Below, in pieces: positions 1 to 9,728 of a DNA stretch of 64,000 nucleotides; the stretch's first letter is position 1; every line of letters starts with the position of its first letter. The notes below the pieces were generated by a model, which saw only the letters and a list, made by a program, of their open reading frames with translations, was not told the DNA's origin and ran no database searches. Source of the stretch: Lolium rigidum (lineage: Eukaryota > Streptophyta > Magnoliopsida > Poales > Poaceae); assembly GCF_022539505.1 (NCBI RefSeq), contig NC_061508.1:66411754-66475753 (forward strand), written 5' to 3'. Made by a program: the position numbers and the translations under genes.

Positions 1-1520
1 ATCACAAGGTGTTTGCTCCTTGATTCCATCCACGGGGTCGCCAGGACCGCCATCTATCATCCGTGTAGGCGGGGCCTCCGAGTCGGCCACGCTGCAGTCT
101 TGTCGCTGAGATATGCCGGCGGTATTATCTGGCTCGCGCTGTCCTTTAAGTTCATTAATCTCCCGCTGCTGCTCGCTGAATCTCCCGCTGCTGCTGGTCA
201 AGTTGGCGTTGGAACTCAGCCATCCGGTCATTCTGCACCTCCAGCTCGCGTTTTTTTGCTCTCGCTCGGCTTCTATAAGTCTCCGCGTCATCCGGAAACC
301 CAAGCGCCCACGGAACACTAGGGCCGAAGCCTCTTGTTCGTCCTCCCTTTTCAGGATTACCGAGGACAAGCGTCAGCAAGTCTTTCTCTCTATCGGGAGC
401 AAACTTCAGTTTTCCCGCTTTAATATCAGCCGTCACTTCAATCCATTTTTCCCTGGGTACCTTAACCTTGCTGTCACTTTCAACAAGGTTCCCTGTCTTC
501 ATGTCATACTCACAGCCATGCCCAAGGAACCAATTTCGAGCCCTAGTGTCCCATCCTTCTCGCTCGGGTTCTGGAGTGATCCCATTCCGCTTCATCTCAG
601 CCTCTTGTGCATCCCACTTAGGCATGGCTACTTCGTAGCCCCCTCGCCCCGTATGATGGTGATATTTCTTTTCGCTTGCATTCTTCTTGTTTTTCTTTGA
701 CAGTCTCACAGCCTCCTCTGATTCTTTGTACTTCACAAATTCTTCCCAGTTATGCTCCTGCTTCGCTAGATAGTTTTCGAATAATGGAGGCTTCTTCTCG
801 GCCTTATAAGTTGCCCATAACCGGTTCTTATACGCCCGGAAAAGTTCCCCCATCTTCTTAAGAGCCCATTTCTTCACTAGCGCCCTCGCTTGGCCATCTC
901 GGACTCCGATCCCAAATCCGGCAAAGTGAAATGTGCCATGAGGTCGTCAAAAAGTGTGTCTTTGTACCTATCGACAACCTCACTTTCGGACACATTCTTG
1001 GTCTTGTTCCATTCTTTAATAGTGATCGGGAGACGATCCCTAACCGGAACTCCGCACTGATTTTTAAATGTCACTCGACAGTCGCGGGTGCCACCGGTTG
1101 GCCTTTCGGTGATATAGCTTCAATTGCGAAGTGGTCTTTTTTGCTCAACTTCTTTGCCGGGCCTCGTTTCTCCAACTTATCTTCGGAGGCCTAACAGAAT
1201 AAAAATTAATTAATTTATATCTATATGTACATATAGAATTTCATTAATGCGTAGTGATCGTATACCTCACCATGACCGGAGCCGTCGGCTTCTCCATCAC
1301 CGGAGTCGTCGGCTTCTCCATCACCGGAGCCGTCGGCTTCTCCATTACCGGAGCCGCGGTCTTCTCCATCACCGGAGCCATCGGCTTCTCCATTACCGAA
1401 GCCGCGGTCTTCTCCATCACCAGAGTTGCGCACTTCTCGGTCGGCTTCTGGACCATCGCGGATTATGTCCTCGAATAGGTCTTCCTGTTCCAAGTCTCGA
1501 AGGATTTAGAATGGATCCAT
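1..1520 (-). pseudogene. CACTA second protein, Transposase_24 (Ptta/En/Spm) type, broken and cut by the window edge
   Basis: The minus-strand reading starts at an ATG at 1520-1518 and meets a TAA four codons later. It continues as an acidic exon (EQEDLFEDIIRDGPE, then Gly-Asp-Gly-Glu repeats). A small intron with GT..AG borders fits at about 1270-1191. The next exon carries the family hallmarks QCGVPVRDRLPITIKEW, KKWALKKMG and EKWIEVTADIKAGK. Frameshifts are visible near 1075, near 879 and near 155-200. Beyond the last one a third frame continues with GDPVDGIKEQTPCDL to base 1, so the C-terminus lies outside the window. The family is a DNA-binding partner of CACTA transposases; this copy cannot make it. 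Family assignment rests on remembered motifs. Confidence 0.75.
1271..1430 (-). repeat. 24-bp in-frame tandem repeat coding an acidic linker
   Basis: About six and a half copies of a 24-bp unit (ACCGGAGCCGTCGGCTTCTC is its core) encode Gly-Asp-Gly-Glu-Ala-Asp-type repeats at the N-terminus of the minus-strand Transposase_24-like protein. The unit length keeps the frame, so copy number can change without shifting it. Confidence 0.85.
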
Positions 1521-1544
1521 TGTTTCTGCAAAAAATTAAATCGA

Positions 1545-1606
1545 TAATTACATGTTCTAACCCTAACAAAACCCTAACCCTAATCAAACCCTAACCCAAA
1601 CCATAG
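1545..1606. repeat. Telo-box-like CCCTAA array beside the transposase start
   Basis: Several CCCTAA/CCCTAAC units sit just upstream (minus-strand sense) of the ATG at 1520. Telomere-like telo-boxes occur in many plant 5' leaders, so this is probably promoter or leader sequence rather than an interstitial telomere; the units are imperfect and few. Confidence 0.6.
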
Positions 1607-1610
1607 AGAG

Positions 1611-1965
1611 GGTGTCGACGACGCGTGTTTGCGAGAGAGAGAGGGTGTCGGCGACGCGTGTTTGCGAGAGGGAGAGGGTGTAGACGCAGCGTGCTTGCGA
1701 GAGGGAGAGGGTCGTGCGTGCGTGTTTGCGAGAGGGAGAGGGTGTCGGCGACGGTGTTTGCGAGAGGGAGAGGGTGTCGGCGACGCGTGTTTGCGAGAGG
1801 GAGAGGGTGTCGGCGACGCATGTTTGCGAGAGGGAGAGGGTGTCGGCGACGTGTGTTTGCGAGAGGGAGAGGGTGTCGGCGACGCGTGTTTGCTAGAGGG
1901 AGAGGGTGTCGGCGACGCGTGTTTGCGAGAGGGAGAGGGTGTCGGTTGTTTGCGAGAGGACGATG
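1611..1965. repeat. 33-bp minisatellite
   Basis: Ten nearly full copies and one partial copy of a 33-bp unit with core GGTGTCGGCGACGCGTGTTT followed by GCGAGAGGGAGAG. Because 33 is divisible by three, long repetitive ORFs appear in several frames; they are by-products. The array lies upstream of the minus-strand transposase start and may be part of its promoter region. Confidence 0.9.
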
Positions 1966-2025
1966 CCGGTGTCGACGGTATTGCGAGGGGAGTCGGTACT
2001 AGCTAAGGTTTAGTACAGCTCGAGA

Positions 2026-2335
2026 ACTAATACGAAAATTTAACGTTAAACTAAAATACTTAAACTAATAACTACATATACTAAATTTAACTAACTAAAT
2101 ACAAAATACTTAAACTAACTAACTATACTAAATACTTAAATAACTAATTAAACTAACTAAACTACAATAACTAATTACATAAAAATTAACTAACTAACTA
2201 AAAACATACTATACAAAATTTAAACTAACTAACTAAAAATATACTTACAATAACTTGCAACTAACTAACTATACATATACAAATTATACTTTACTATACA
2301 AAAATTAGGAATAATAGGCTAACATGCAGATCACC
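2026..2335. repeat. AT-rich ACTAACTA low-complexity tract
   Basis: About 300 bases dominated by AACTAACTAAA-type runs, with no ORF of interest. Bases 2340-2810, just to its right, are GC-rich; ORFs there exist in several overlapping frames without any recognised motif, so no gene is called. Confidence 0.7.
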
Positions 2336-2869
2336 AACCATGACAATCAAATAGTGGCCTGAATGACTCACAGCTGGCAGGATGCAGCACTAGCGTATGC
2401 GAGGCTCGCCATGGGCGTCGCATGCGCGCTGTGGCTGCGTCAGATAGCAGGCCGATCGTGGCGAGCACGAACGGTGGATGGCGCCGCTCCCTTGGCGATC
2501 GGAGCGCGCCGTGACGATGGAGTCAGCGTGGCGGCGGACGAGCAGATGCGCGGCGACCTAGGGGCGCGAGGAGAGAGGAGGAGCTACGGGCGGCCACGAC
2601 GCGGCGGCTCACGCGAGGCTGCGGAGGAGGTGCGGCAATGTCGAGGAGGCTCGCCGGCGGTGAAGCGAGGGCGGCGACGGCGAGCGAGAGCTGCGGCCAG
2701 GTTGCGAGGGCGGCGGGAGAGCGCAGGGAGGGGGGACGTCGGCTAGGTGGGCGGCGGCGCGTGCGGCGGCGGCGGCGGCGGAATCCGAGCAGCCTGGCGG
2801 CGTCAATGGCTAGGGTTTGGCCTCCGGTGTCGCGGGTCGTGGCTCGCCCGCGACGCGGTGGCTATATAG

Positions 2870-3074
2870 ACACCCCCTTTGTCGCGGGTGAGCCATGGCC
2901 CGCGATAGGCCCCTTTATCGCGGGTCGTGCCACCACCCGCGATAAAGGGGGTCTTTGTCGCGGGTCGAGCCACCACCCGCGACAAAAGGGTGTGGAGCTG
3001 ATCCGTGGCAGCTCGCATCCAACGGCTCCGGCCGTTTGAATCCAACGGCCTGGAGCCGTTGGACGCGGATCAGC
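2870..3074. repeat. Cluster of GC-rich foldback units (CGCGGGT/ACCCGCG)
   Basis: Three consecutive palindromic units occur. One is centred near 2928 (CTTTATCGCGGGT against ACCCGCGATAAAG). One is near 2970 (TTTGTCGCGGGT against ACCCGCGACAAA). The third is a long stem at 2997-3074 (GCTGATCCG...CGGATCAGC, with inner CCAACGGCTCC/GGAGCCGTTGG arms). Such repeated palindromes are typical of CACTA subterminal regions, which bind the second CACTA protein. No CACTA terminus was found next to them. Bases 3075-3400 to the right are AT-rich, then GC-rich, and hold no other feature. Confidence 0.65.
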
Positions 3075-3413
3075 CCATTTTCCTTTCAGTCCCTTTTACA
3101 AATAAACTGTTTTCTGTTTCAAATTAATAAAACTATTATTTTAATAACTTTTAAATGGTAACTGAAATACAAATGTTTTATATATGAAAATTGATCAGAA
3201 AAATCCAATGAACATGAATATGACATCCATATACCTATTTGCATCTCGCATCATATCAAACGTTGAAAGTCGTGTATGTTTCACCCCTTATGATATGCGG
3301 AGTATTACGGACACCGCCGTGCCACGTGTCGCCGCCGCTTCCACGTGCCTCGCCCCGCCGCCGCCGGCGTGCGACGTGTCGCCGCGGCTTACACGTGCTA
3401 TGCCCCGCGTGCG

Positions 3414-3422
3414 CTATATAAA
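3414..3422 (+). promoter_or_regulatory. TATA box of the AP2/ERF-like gene
   Basis: CTATATAAA lies 58 bases upstream of the ATG at 3480, a normal TATA-to-start distance for a plant gene with a short leader. It is preceded by repeated CCACGTG/CACGTGT-type G-box-like motifs at about 3320-3400. Confidence 0.6.
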
Positions 3423-3479
3423 GCGCCGCGTGCGCGCGCAACCACACGTCGACGCCGCCTCCGCTCATTCATCTCCGGG

Positions 3480-4010
3480 ATGCCGCCACGCCGTCGCGGG
3501 TCGTCCGGTTTCCGTGGCGTCTGAGCGCGTCCGAGCGGTAGGTTCTACGCCGAGATACGCGTCGGTGGCTTCCGCCTCACCCTTGGCACGTACAACACGC
3601 CGGAGCTGGCGGCGCGCGCTTACGACGCGGCGGCGTGGCGATTTCGGCGGCCACGGCGCGACATGAACTTCCCGGATGTTGAATCGCTAGAGGAGGCGGA
3701 GTTCCTCGCGCCAGCGCCGTGCCTCGTCGACGACGAGGACCGTCGCCGGCACCGCCAGGTGCAGCGCAGGATCGCCATCGCCGAGCACGACGAGCAGTTG
3801 ATGCGCCAGTGGAGGGCGCAGTTCCCCAACGACGTCGACAACACCGACGCGTTCTTCGCTGACCTCAGGGCACAACGCAGGTCCAACAGGCGCCACCGTC
3901 GGGCCGTCGCCGAGTTCGAGCTCGAGAACCCGAATACAACTTGGGCCGAAACGACCCTCGGTGGGATGACATTTGGACGGAGACAACCTCCGACGACGAG
4001 TAGAGACTAG
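3480..4010 (+). pseudogene. AP2/ERF-domain-like protein, interrupted by a stop and a late frameshift
   Basis: The ATG at 3480 opens MPPRRRGSSGFRGV, then TGA at 3522-3524 stops the frame where AP2 domains normally have Arg. After it the same frame continues RFYAEIRVGGFRLTLGTYNT and ELAARAYDAAAWRF. This matches an AP2/ERF DNA-binding domain (GxRGVR, AEIR, WLGTY-like, AARAYDxAA). A charged tail follows (NFPDVESLEEAEFLAP, QRRIAIAEHDEQLMRQW). Near 3940 the frame slips: the +1 frame reads an acidic WDDIWTETTSDDE end that stops at the TAG just before 4006. AP2/ERF proteins are plant transcription factors. I recall similar single-AP2 ORFs in Triticeae CACTA-rich sequence, but did not check. This copy would yield only 14 residues from its first ATG. 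Confidence 0.75.
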
Positions 4011-4212
4011 ACTAGTCATTTATCTATTTTATTGTAATTTCAATAAAGTCGTTGTCGGTTGTTTAGTTTAAATTCAGTTTATAAAGTCGTTGTCGGTTGT
4101 TTTAGTTCAATAAAGTGGTTGTTACGAAATTTTATTACGATTGAACTGGAATTAAAGTACAGAGCTCAACTGAAAATTAAGATACATGGCCAGATTCGAA
4201 TGTTGGAGCCAT

Positions 4213-4746
4213 TCAGTCATAGTCGTGCCTAGCCCTATAAACGTCGCCACTGTAGTCATCATAGTCGCCGACGTCATCGTCGCTAGCATCGGGGTCGCGG
4301 TTGTCGAACCTCGGCGGGTGAGCACGCGTGGGCTGGGATTGAGGGTAGCGCAGGCGGGGGCCACGGTAGGCCATGACGCTCTGGAGAGTCCGGCCGCGCC
4401 ACCACAGCCGACGGCCGGCCTCGTTGAAGTTCGAAGGAGGCGGGCCGTCCTCCTCGTACCTGGCAACCGCCCTCTCACGCCGATTGATGAAGAAGCTGTC
4501 CCAAGTCGGGCTGTAGTCGGGATGCCACTGGGGATTCCTCCGCTGCTCCGGCGTGAGCTCGAAATAGTAGTGGTTCGTGATGGCCATCTCGCGTGCCACA
4601 CCTAGAGGGATAGGAGGGACCGGTACGCCTCCGACGCTCAGCAACCAGCCGGTCGGGACGCGGTAGCCCGGCGGGCAGGGGTAGGGGTAGTTCGAGGCGC
4701 AAAGCGCCTCCGCCTCCCGGGGTGTTAGAGATACGATGGAAGCCAT
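4213..4746 (-). CDS. Uncharacterised 177-aa protein, convergent with the AP2-like gene
   Basis: The ATG at 4746-4744 was chosen because a TATA box lies 65-75 bases upstream and the upstream in-frame extension has no ATG in good context. The product begins MASIVSLTPREAEALCASNY and contains PCPPGYRVPTGW, a PPIPLGVAREMAITNHYYFE stretch, and LTPEQRRNPQWHPDYSPTWD. It ends in an Asp/Tyr-rich acidic tail (DASDDDVGDYDDYSGD). No stop interrupts it. I recognise this as a type of ORF repeatedly predicted in wheat-group genomes, but know no function. It is convergent with the AP2-like gene, with 3' ends about 200 bases apart. The 4011-4212 gap holds AATAAAG-type signals and repeats of GTCGTTGTCGGTTG. It could be element cargo or a captured host gene. 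Confidence 0.6.
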   Translation of the reverse strand: MASIVSLTPREAEALCASNYPYPCPPGYRVPTGWLLSVGGVPVPPIPLGVAREMAITNHYYFELTPEQRRNPQWHPDYSPTWDSFFINRRERAVARYEEDGPPPSNFNEAGRRLWWRGRTLQSVMAYRGPRLRYPQSQPTRAHPPRFDNRDPDASDDDVGDYDDYSGDVYRARHDYD

Positions 4747-4810
4747 GGGAGAGGGTGTGAGGTTTGCAGATATGAGTTTAGATGTGATATGTAAATGGAA
4801 ACCAAGCCTA

Positions 4811-4820
4811 CATATATATA
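4811..4820 (-). promoter_or_regulatory. TATA box of the 177-aa gene
   Basis: CATATATATA (minus-strand TATATATATG) is placed 65-75 bases upstream of the ATG at 4746, supporting that start. Confidence 0.55.
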
Positions 4821-4990
4821 GTGAAAAAAATGGCGGGAAGATGGAGGCGGGAAGCGATGGAAAGCGCGGGAAGAAAATAGGTGGGCAACCATTAGTCGCG
4901 GAAACTTTCATCCGGTGGAGGCTCAAACCGGGACAAAAGATAGGAGGCTTATCTGGAGGCTACGAGGGCTTATCGAGGATGGTGTGTGCG

Positions 4991-5032
4991 TAACCTTTAG
5001 TCACGGCTGGTGGGTGCAACCGGGACTAAAGG
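4991..5032. repeat. Foldback CCTTTAGTC...GACTAAAGG
   Basis: An imperfect palindrome with arms CCTTTAGTCACGG and CCGGGACTAAAGG, plus a degenerate half-unit (ACCATTAGTCGCGG) at about 4889. This motif type is common in subterminal regions of grass CACTA elements. Bases 5033-5466 hold a TATAAAAG at about 5163 and only short ORFs; I see no gene there. Confidence 0.6.
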
Positions 5033-5466
5033 TGGTCCTTGTCATCTGACAAAGCGTCGGCGGATAAGGACGCGTGGGTGGACGCACTGCTCGATGAGAT
5101 AAAGCATGTAGCGCACGACGCCCTGTCGAAGGAACAAGACAAAGTAGAAGCGGCGCCTTGCCTATAAAAGGAGCATCGATGCGCCTTGGCAAGCAGATCA
5201 ACAAGCCAACCTAGCGGTAGGGAGAGTTTCATCCCCATGGATGGAGGAAAGGGTTGGGAAATCTCCCGTGGCGCAACTTCTCGAAGATGTCGTTGGTGCA
5301 CACGCCCTACGGCATCTTCGGAAGTTGCGCATCGGAAAAATTTCCCTGCAAGCCCGTGAAAGACTCCATCTCCTCTAACAGTGTTGGGGAAAGGGTTCTC
5401 ATTATTACATAAATGTAGAGATTGTCTTGGGAACTATATATGAAGAATACATAATTACATCACCAT

Positions 5467-7800
5467 CTACTGTTGTGATCTTCTACGCCGTAGCCATGGA
5501 GAATCTTCATCATTTAGCAAGATGCTTGGGTCAATTTTCACGGTGAAGGGCGGAATTTCTTTAAACTTATTATAATATTCTGACATGTCTGTCTTGTCAT
5601 CCACTCCCACGATGTTTCTTTTCCCCGAAAGAACTATGTGGCGCTTTGGCTCCTCGGTTGATGTATTCTTTTGTTGATTTCTTTTTCTCGATTTGCTAGA
5701 CATGTCCTTCACGTAGAAAACTTGAGCCACCTCGTTGGCTAGGACGAATGGCTCGTCCATGTACGCAAGATTGTTGGGATCCACTGTTGTCATACCGTAC
5801 TTATCGTCTACCTGTACACCGCTGAGCTTCACCCATTTGCACCGAAACAAAGGGACCTTAAAAGTGGGTCCATAGTCAAGTTCCCATATCTCCTCTATAT
5901 ATCCATAATATGTGGTGGTCTGCCCATTCTCGTCTTTTGCATCGAAGCGTACACCACTGTTTTAGTTGGTGCTCTTTTTATCTTGGTCGATCGTGTAAAA
6001 TGTATTCCCATTTATCTCGTACCCTTGGAATGTACATATGTTTGAAGATGGTAACCTGGCCAAAAAGTACAACTGCTCTACAACAGATGGGTCACTCATG
6101 AGATGTCTTTGCAACCAACTGCCGAAGGTATTCATGTGTTGACGTGTAATCAAGGACTCGGGCTGGCCCGGGTTTATTTCTCGTAAAACATTCTTGTGTT
6201 TCTCGATGTACGGAGCCACCAAGCTGGAATTGTATAGAACTGTGTAGTGTGCTTGATTGAAAGAAATCTTGTCCCTGCACACCGTTGCTTTCCTTCCTAG
6301 TGTGCCTTTTCCAGTCAGCCTCCCCTCATACCGAGATTCAGGAACACCAATCGGCTTAAGATCAGGAAGAAAGTCAACACAAAACTCAATGACCTCCTCA
6401 GTTCCATAGCCCTTTGAGATACTTCCTTCCGGCCTAGCTCGGTTATGAACATATTTCTTTAAGACTCCCATGAACCGCTCGAAGGGGAACATATTGTGTA
6501 GAAATACAGGACCAAGAATTCTAATCTCTTCAACTAGGTGTACGAGGAGGTGCGTCATAATATTGAAGAAGGATGGTGGGAACAACAACTCAAAGCTAAC
6601 AAGACATTCGACCACATCTTCCTGTAATCCTGACAAAGTTTCTGGATCCATTACCTTCTGAGAAATTGCGTTGAGGAATGCACATATCTTCACAATGGCT
6701 AGTCGAACATTTTCTGGTAGAAGTCCCCTCAATGCAACCGGAAGCAATTGTGTCATAAGCACGTGGCAGTCATGGGACTTCAGGTTCTGGAATTTTTTCT
6801 CCTTCATATTTACTATTCCCTTTATATTCGACGAGAAACCAGACGGAACCTTGATACTGAATAGGGCTTCAAAAAAGATCTCCTTCTCTTGTTTGGTAAG
6901 AGCGTAGCTGGCAGGCCCTACAAACTGCCCTGGATGATTGCCGTTTCGTCCTTTATGACGTTCCTGGTCCTCCCGTGCTTCTGTTGTATCTTTTGACTTC
7001 CCATACACGCCCAGAAAACCTAGAATATTCACACAAAGATTCTTGGTCAGGTGCATCACGTCTATTGCAGAGCGGCCTTCCAGGACTTTCCAATATTCTA
7101 GCTCCCAAAAAATAGATTTCTTCTTCCACATGGGCGCGTGTCCGTCAGCGTATTTCGGAACAGGTCGACTGCCTGGACCCTTTCCAAAGATAACATTTAA
7201 ATCCTTGACCATGTCAAATATATCCACTACGGGTGACAGGCTTCGGACGGTGGTCTGCCTCGCCAGCGAAATGCTTTCCTTTTTTCCTTAAGGGATGCTT
7301 GCGCGGAAGGAAACGGTGATTGTACGGGTACACAACTTTTCTGTTTTTTCCCAAATATTTACTTTCAGTCTCATCTAAACAGTGTGTGCATGCATTGTAT
7401 CCTTCGTTCGTCTGTCCTGAAATGTTACTAAGAGCAGGCCAATCATTGATGGTTACGAATAGCAACGCTCGTAGGTCAAATTCTTGCCCCGTGTGCTCAT
7501 CCCACACACGTACACCTGGTTTGGCCCACAACTCCAAAAGTTCATCAACTAATGGCCTTAGGTACACATCAATGTCGTTGTCGGGTTGCTTTGGGCCTTG
7601 GATAAGCACTGGCATCATAATGAACTTCCGCTTCATGCACAACCAAGGAGGAAGGTTGTAGATACATAGAGTCACGGGCCAGGTGCTGTGACTGCAGCTC
7701 TGCTCCCCAAAAGGATTCATGCCATATGTACTTAGACCAAACCATAAGTTCCTTGCCTCACCTGCAAAATCCGGGAACTCTCTCCCGATGTCCGGAAGGA
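5467..7800 (-). pseudogene. TNP2-type CACTA transposase, N-terminally cut, one stop and one frameshift
   Basis: The reading enters mid-TNP2 domain at about 7800 (GREFPDFAGEARN, GMNPFGEQ, NLPPWLCMKR, PVLIQGPKQPDNDIDVYLRP). It shifts frame near 7220 and continues through VDIFDMVKDLNVIFGKGPG and AIDVMHLTKN. The DUF4218-like part follows (FPPSFFNIMTHLLVHLVEEI, RARPEGSISKGYGTEE). A TAA at 5964-5962 interrupts, then the same frame runs into a DUF4216-like part (EEIWELDYG, DEPFVLANEVAQVFYVKDMS) and stops at 5467. TNP2 proteins catalyse CACTA excision and insertion. No introns are needed in this copy. The missing N-terminus was lost where the Gypsy element joins. Confidence 0.85.
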
Positions 7801-7802
7801 TG

Positions 7803-9728
7803 CGAAGCCGGTGAGGCAACCCTTACGCCGGTTTGTTCAAGACAGGAGAAAAATCATTGGAGAAGAAGTTACTAAGTTACTGGTTTCCGGTTTCATCGTG
7901 GAGGTGCTGCATACCGAGTGGCTGGCCAATCCGGTGCTGTTCGTGAAGAAAAAAGAAGAAGACCCCAAGGCTCCAAAGGTGTGGCGCATGTGCATTGACT
8001 ACACCAACCTGAACAAGCCATGCCCAAAAGATCCATTTCCCTTACCCCGGATTGATCAGGTGATCGATTCCACCGCTGGTTGCGAATTGTTGTCTTTTCT
8101 GGATGCTTATTCCGGTTTCCACCAGATCCCTCTGAAAAAGGAAGATCAAATAAAGACTATGTTCATTACCCCGCACGGGGCTTATTGCTATGTCACTATG
8201 CCTTTTGGTTTTTGCAACGTTGGTGCAACGTACCAGCGCTGTATGCAAAAATGCATGTTTGATCAAATCGGTAAAAATGTGCAAGTCTATGTGGACGACG
8301 TTATGATAAAAACTAAGGTAAAGGATACCTTGATCGATGATCTGAGGCAAACGTTTGACAATCTGAGAAGGTTCCGGATGAAACTCAACCCGACGAAATG
8401 CACCTTCGGTGTTCCAGCCGGAAAACTGCTTGGTTTCCTGGTATCGAGCCGCGGTATAGAAGTTAACCCGGTAAAAATCAGGGCCATTGAAAGAATGACC
8501 ATACCTCAAGATCTTAAGGACGTGCAAAAGTTTACCGGAAGCTTAGAATGGCTGAGCTGGTTCATAAGCCGGTTGGGAGAAAAGACCTTGTCACTATATG
8601 CCCTAATGAGAAAATCGGATACTTTCGTCTGGACCCCGCATGCAGATGCAGCGTTCAAGGAGCTAAAGCAAATGTTGGCAACGGCTCTGGTATTGGCTTC
8701 ACCTTTGGAAAGGTAACCCATGTTGCTTTACATAGCGGCAACAAACCGGGTCGTGAGTGTTGTGGTTGTGGTAGAAAGAGATGAGGAAGGAAAAACCGTG
8801 CAGAGGCCGGTATACTACTTGAGCGAGGTGCTCTCCCTCTCAAAGCAAAACTACCCTCACTTCCAAAAAATGACATATGGCGTGTTCATGGCCGCCACGA
8901 AGCTCAAGCACTACTTTGAAGAGCATCCGATGAAAGTGGTGAGCGAGGCACCTATCTCGGAAATCATGGGCAACAAAGACGCCGGCAGCCGGATCGCCAA
9001 ATGGGAAATTCAGCTATCACCTTGCGTACCGGTATATGAGAGAAGAGATGCCATCAAGTCACAAGATTTGGCGGATTTCCTGGCCGATTGGGCTGAAATG
9101 CAATATAAGCCACCAAAACCGGAAGTGGATTACTGGAAGATGCACTTTGATGGATCCAAGCTCAAGGAGGGTCTTGGTGCCGGAGTGGTTCTCACCTCAC
9201 CTAAGGGGAATCACCTGAGATACGTGTTGCAAATACACTTCAGGGCATCAAACAATGTCGCTGAGTATGAGGTCGCAAAAGAAATCGGTGCACACCGGAT
9301 CATTTGCTATGGTGATTCAGATCTGGTGGTGCAGCAGTGTTCCGGAGATTGGGATGCAAAAGATGCCAACATGGCCGCATACCGGTTTCATGTGCAAAAG
9401 ATTGCCGGATTCTTTGACGGCTGTGATTTTCACCACGTGCCACGGGCAGAAAATGAAGCCGCGGATGCTTTATCCAAGCTGGCCTCATCCAGGCAAGAGA
9501 TTCCTCCCGGAATAGCCTTAGCTCACTTGCGAAAACCATCAATCACACCAAGTCCAGAGTCTGAATCAATTTTTGTACCGGAATCCCACATCGTGCCCAT
9601 GGACATTGACGAAGGAAACCCGGGGACTGTTCCGGCAAACCCGGGGACTTCAAGTTCGAAGCCGGAAGAGGCTATGATGGTGGATAGCATGGAGATAGAC
9701 GTACCGGTGTTTGTGGTTCGAGAAGCAC
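7803..9728 (+). pseudogene. Gypsy pol: reverse transcriptase and RNase H, truncated and with a stop
   Basis: Translation enters mid-RT with PVRQPLRRFVQD and GFIVEVLHTEWLANPV. It shows WRMCIDYTNLNKPCPKDPFP, a YVDD catalytic box at 8288-8299, and KCTFGVPAGKLLGF. A TAA at 8714-8716 interrupts after SPLER. The same frame resumes through the RNase H connection (RPVYYLSEVLS) and an RNase H-like domain (DYWKMHFDGSKLKEGLGAGV, GDSDLVVQQCSGDWDAKD, ENEAADALSKLAS). At ASNNVAEYEVAKEIG the family usually has about eight more residues, suggesting an in-frame deletion. The frame is cut at 9728 by Element 1 and resumes in register at 16927. Confidence 0.85.

Larger units (their letters stand above)
1..7800 (-). 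mobile_element. Degenerate CACTA (En/Spm) transposon interior, open at both ends
   Basis: The block reads on the minus strand as a CACTA element: a TNP2-type transposase near 7.8-5.5 kb, then a Transposase_24 (Ptta/En/Spm) protein at 1.5-0 kb, which is the usual order in plant CACTA elements. Neither terminal CACTA repeat is seen. The left end is outside the window. The right end is cut at about 7800, where a Tat-type Gypsy reverse transcriptase begins mid-domain with no visible target duplication. A block of hairpins and two non-transposase ORFs (about 2.87-5.03 kb) lies between the transposase genes and may be cargo or a separate nested element. Both transposase genes carry stops and frameshifts, so this copy looks dead. 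Confidence 0.75.

Noticed and set aside
1560..1600. Interstitial telomere
   Set aside because: Only a few imperfect CCCTAA units; a telo-box promoter cluster is the simpler reading.
1625..2006. Long repetitive ORFs (plus strand, FARGRGCRR-type and REGEGVGDAC-type) over the minisatellite
   Set aside because: The 33-bp period keeps several frames open at once; no start context, no domain, product is pure repeat.
2363..3039. GC-rich plus- and minus-strand ORFs of 65-133 residues
   Set aside because: Overlapping ORFs in many frames in high-GC DNA with Arg/Ala-rich products and no family motif.
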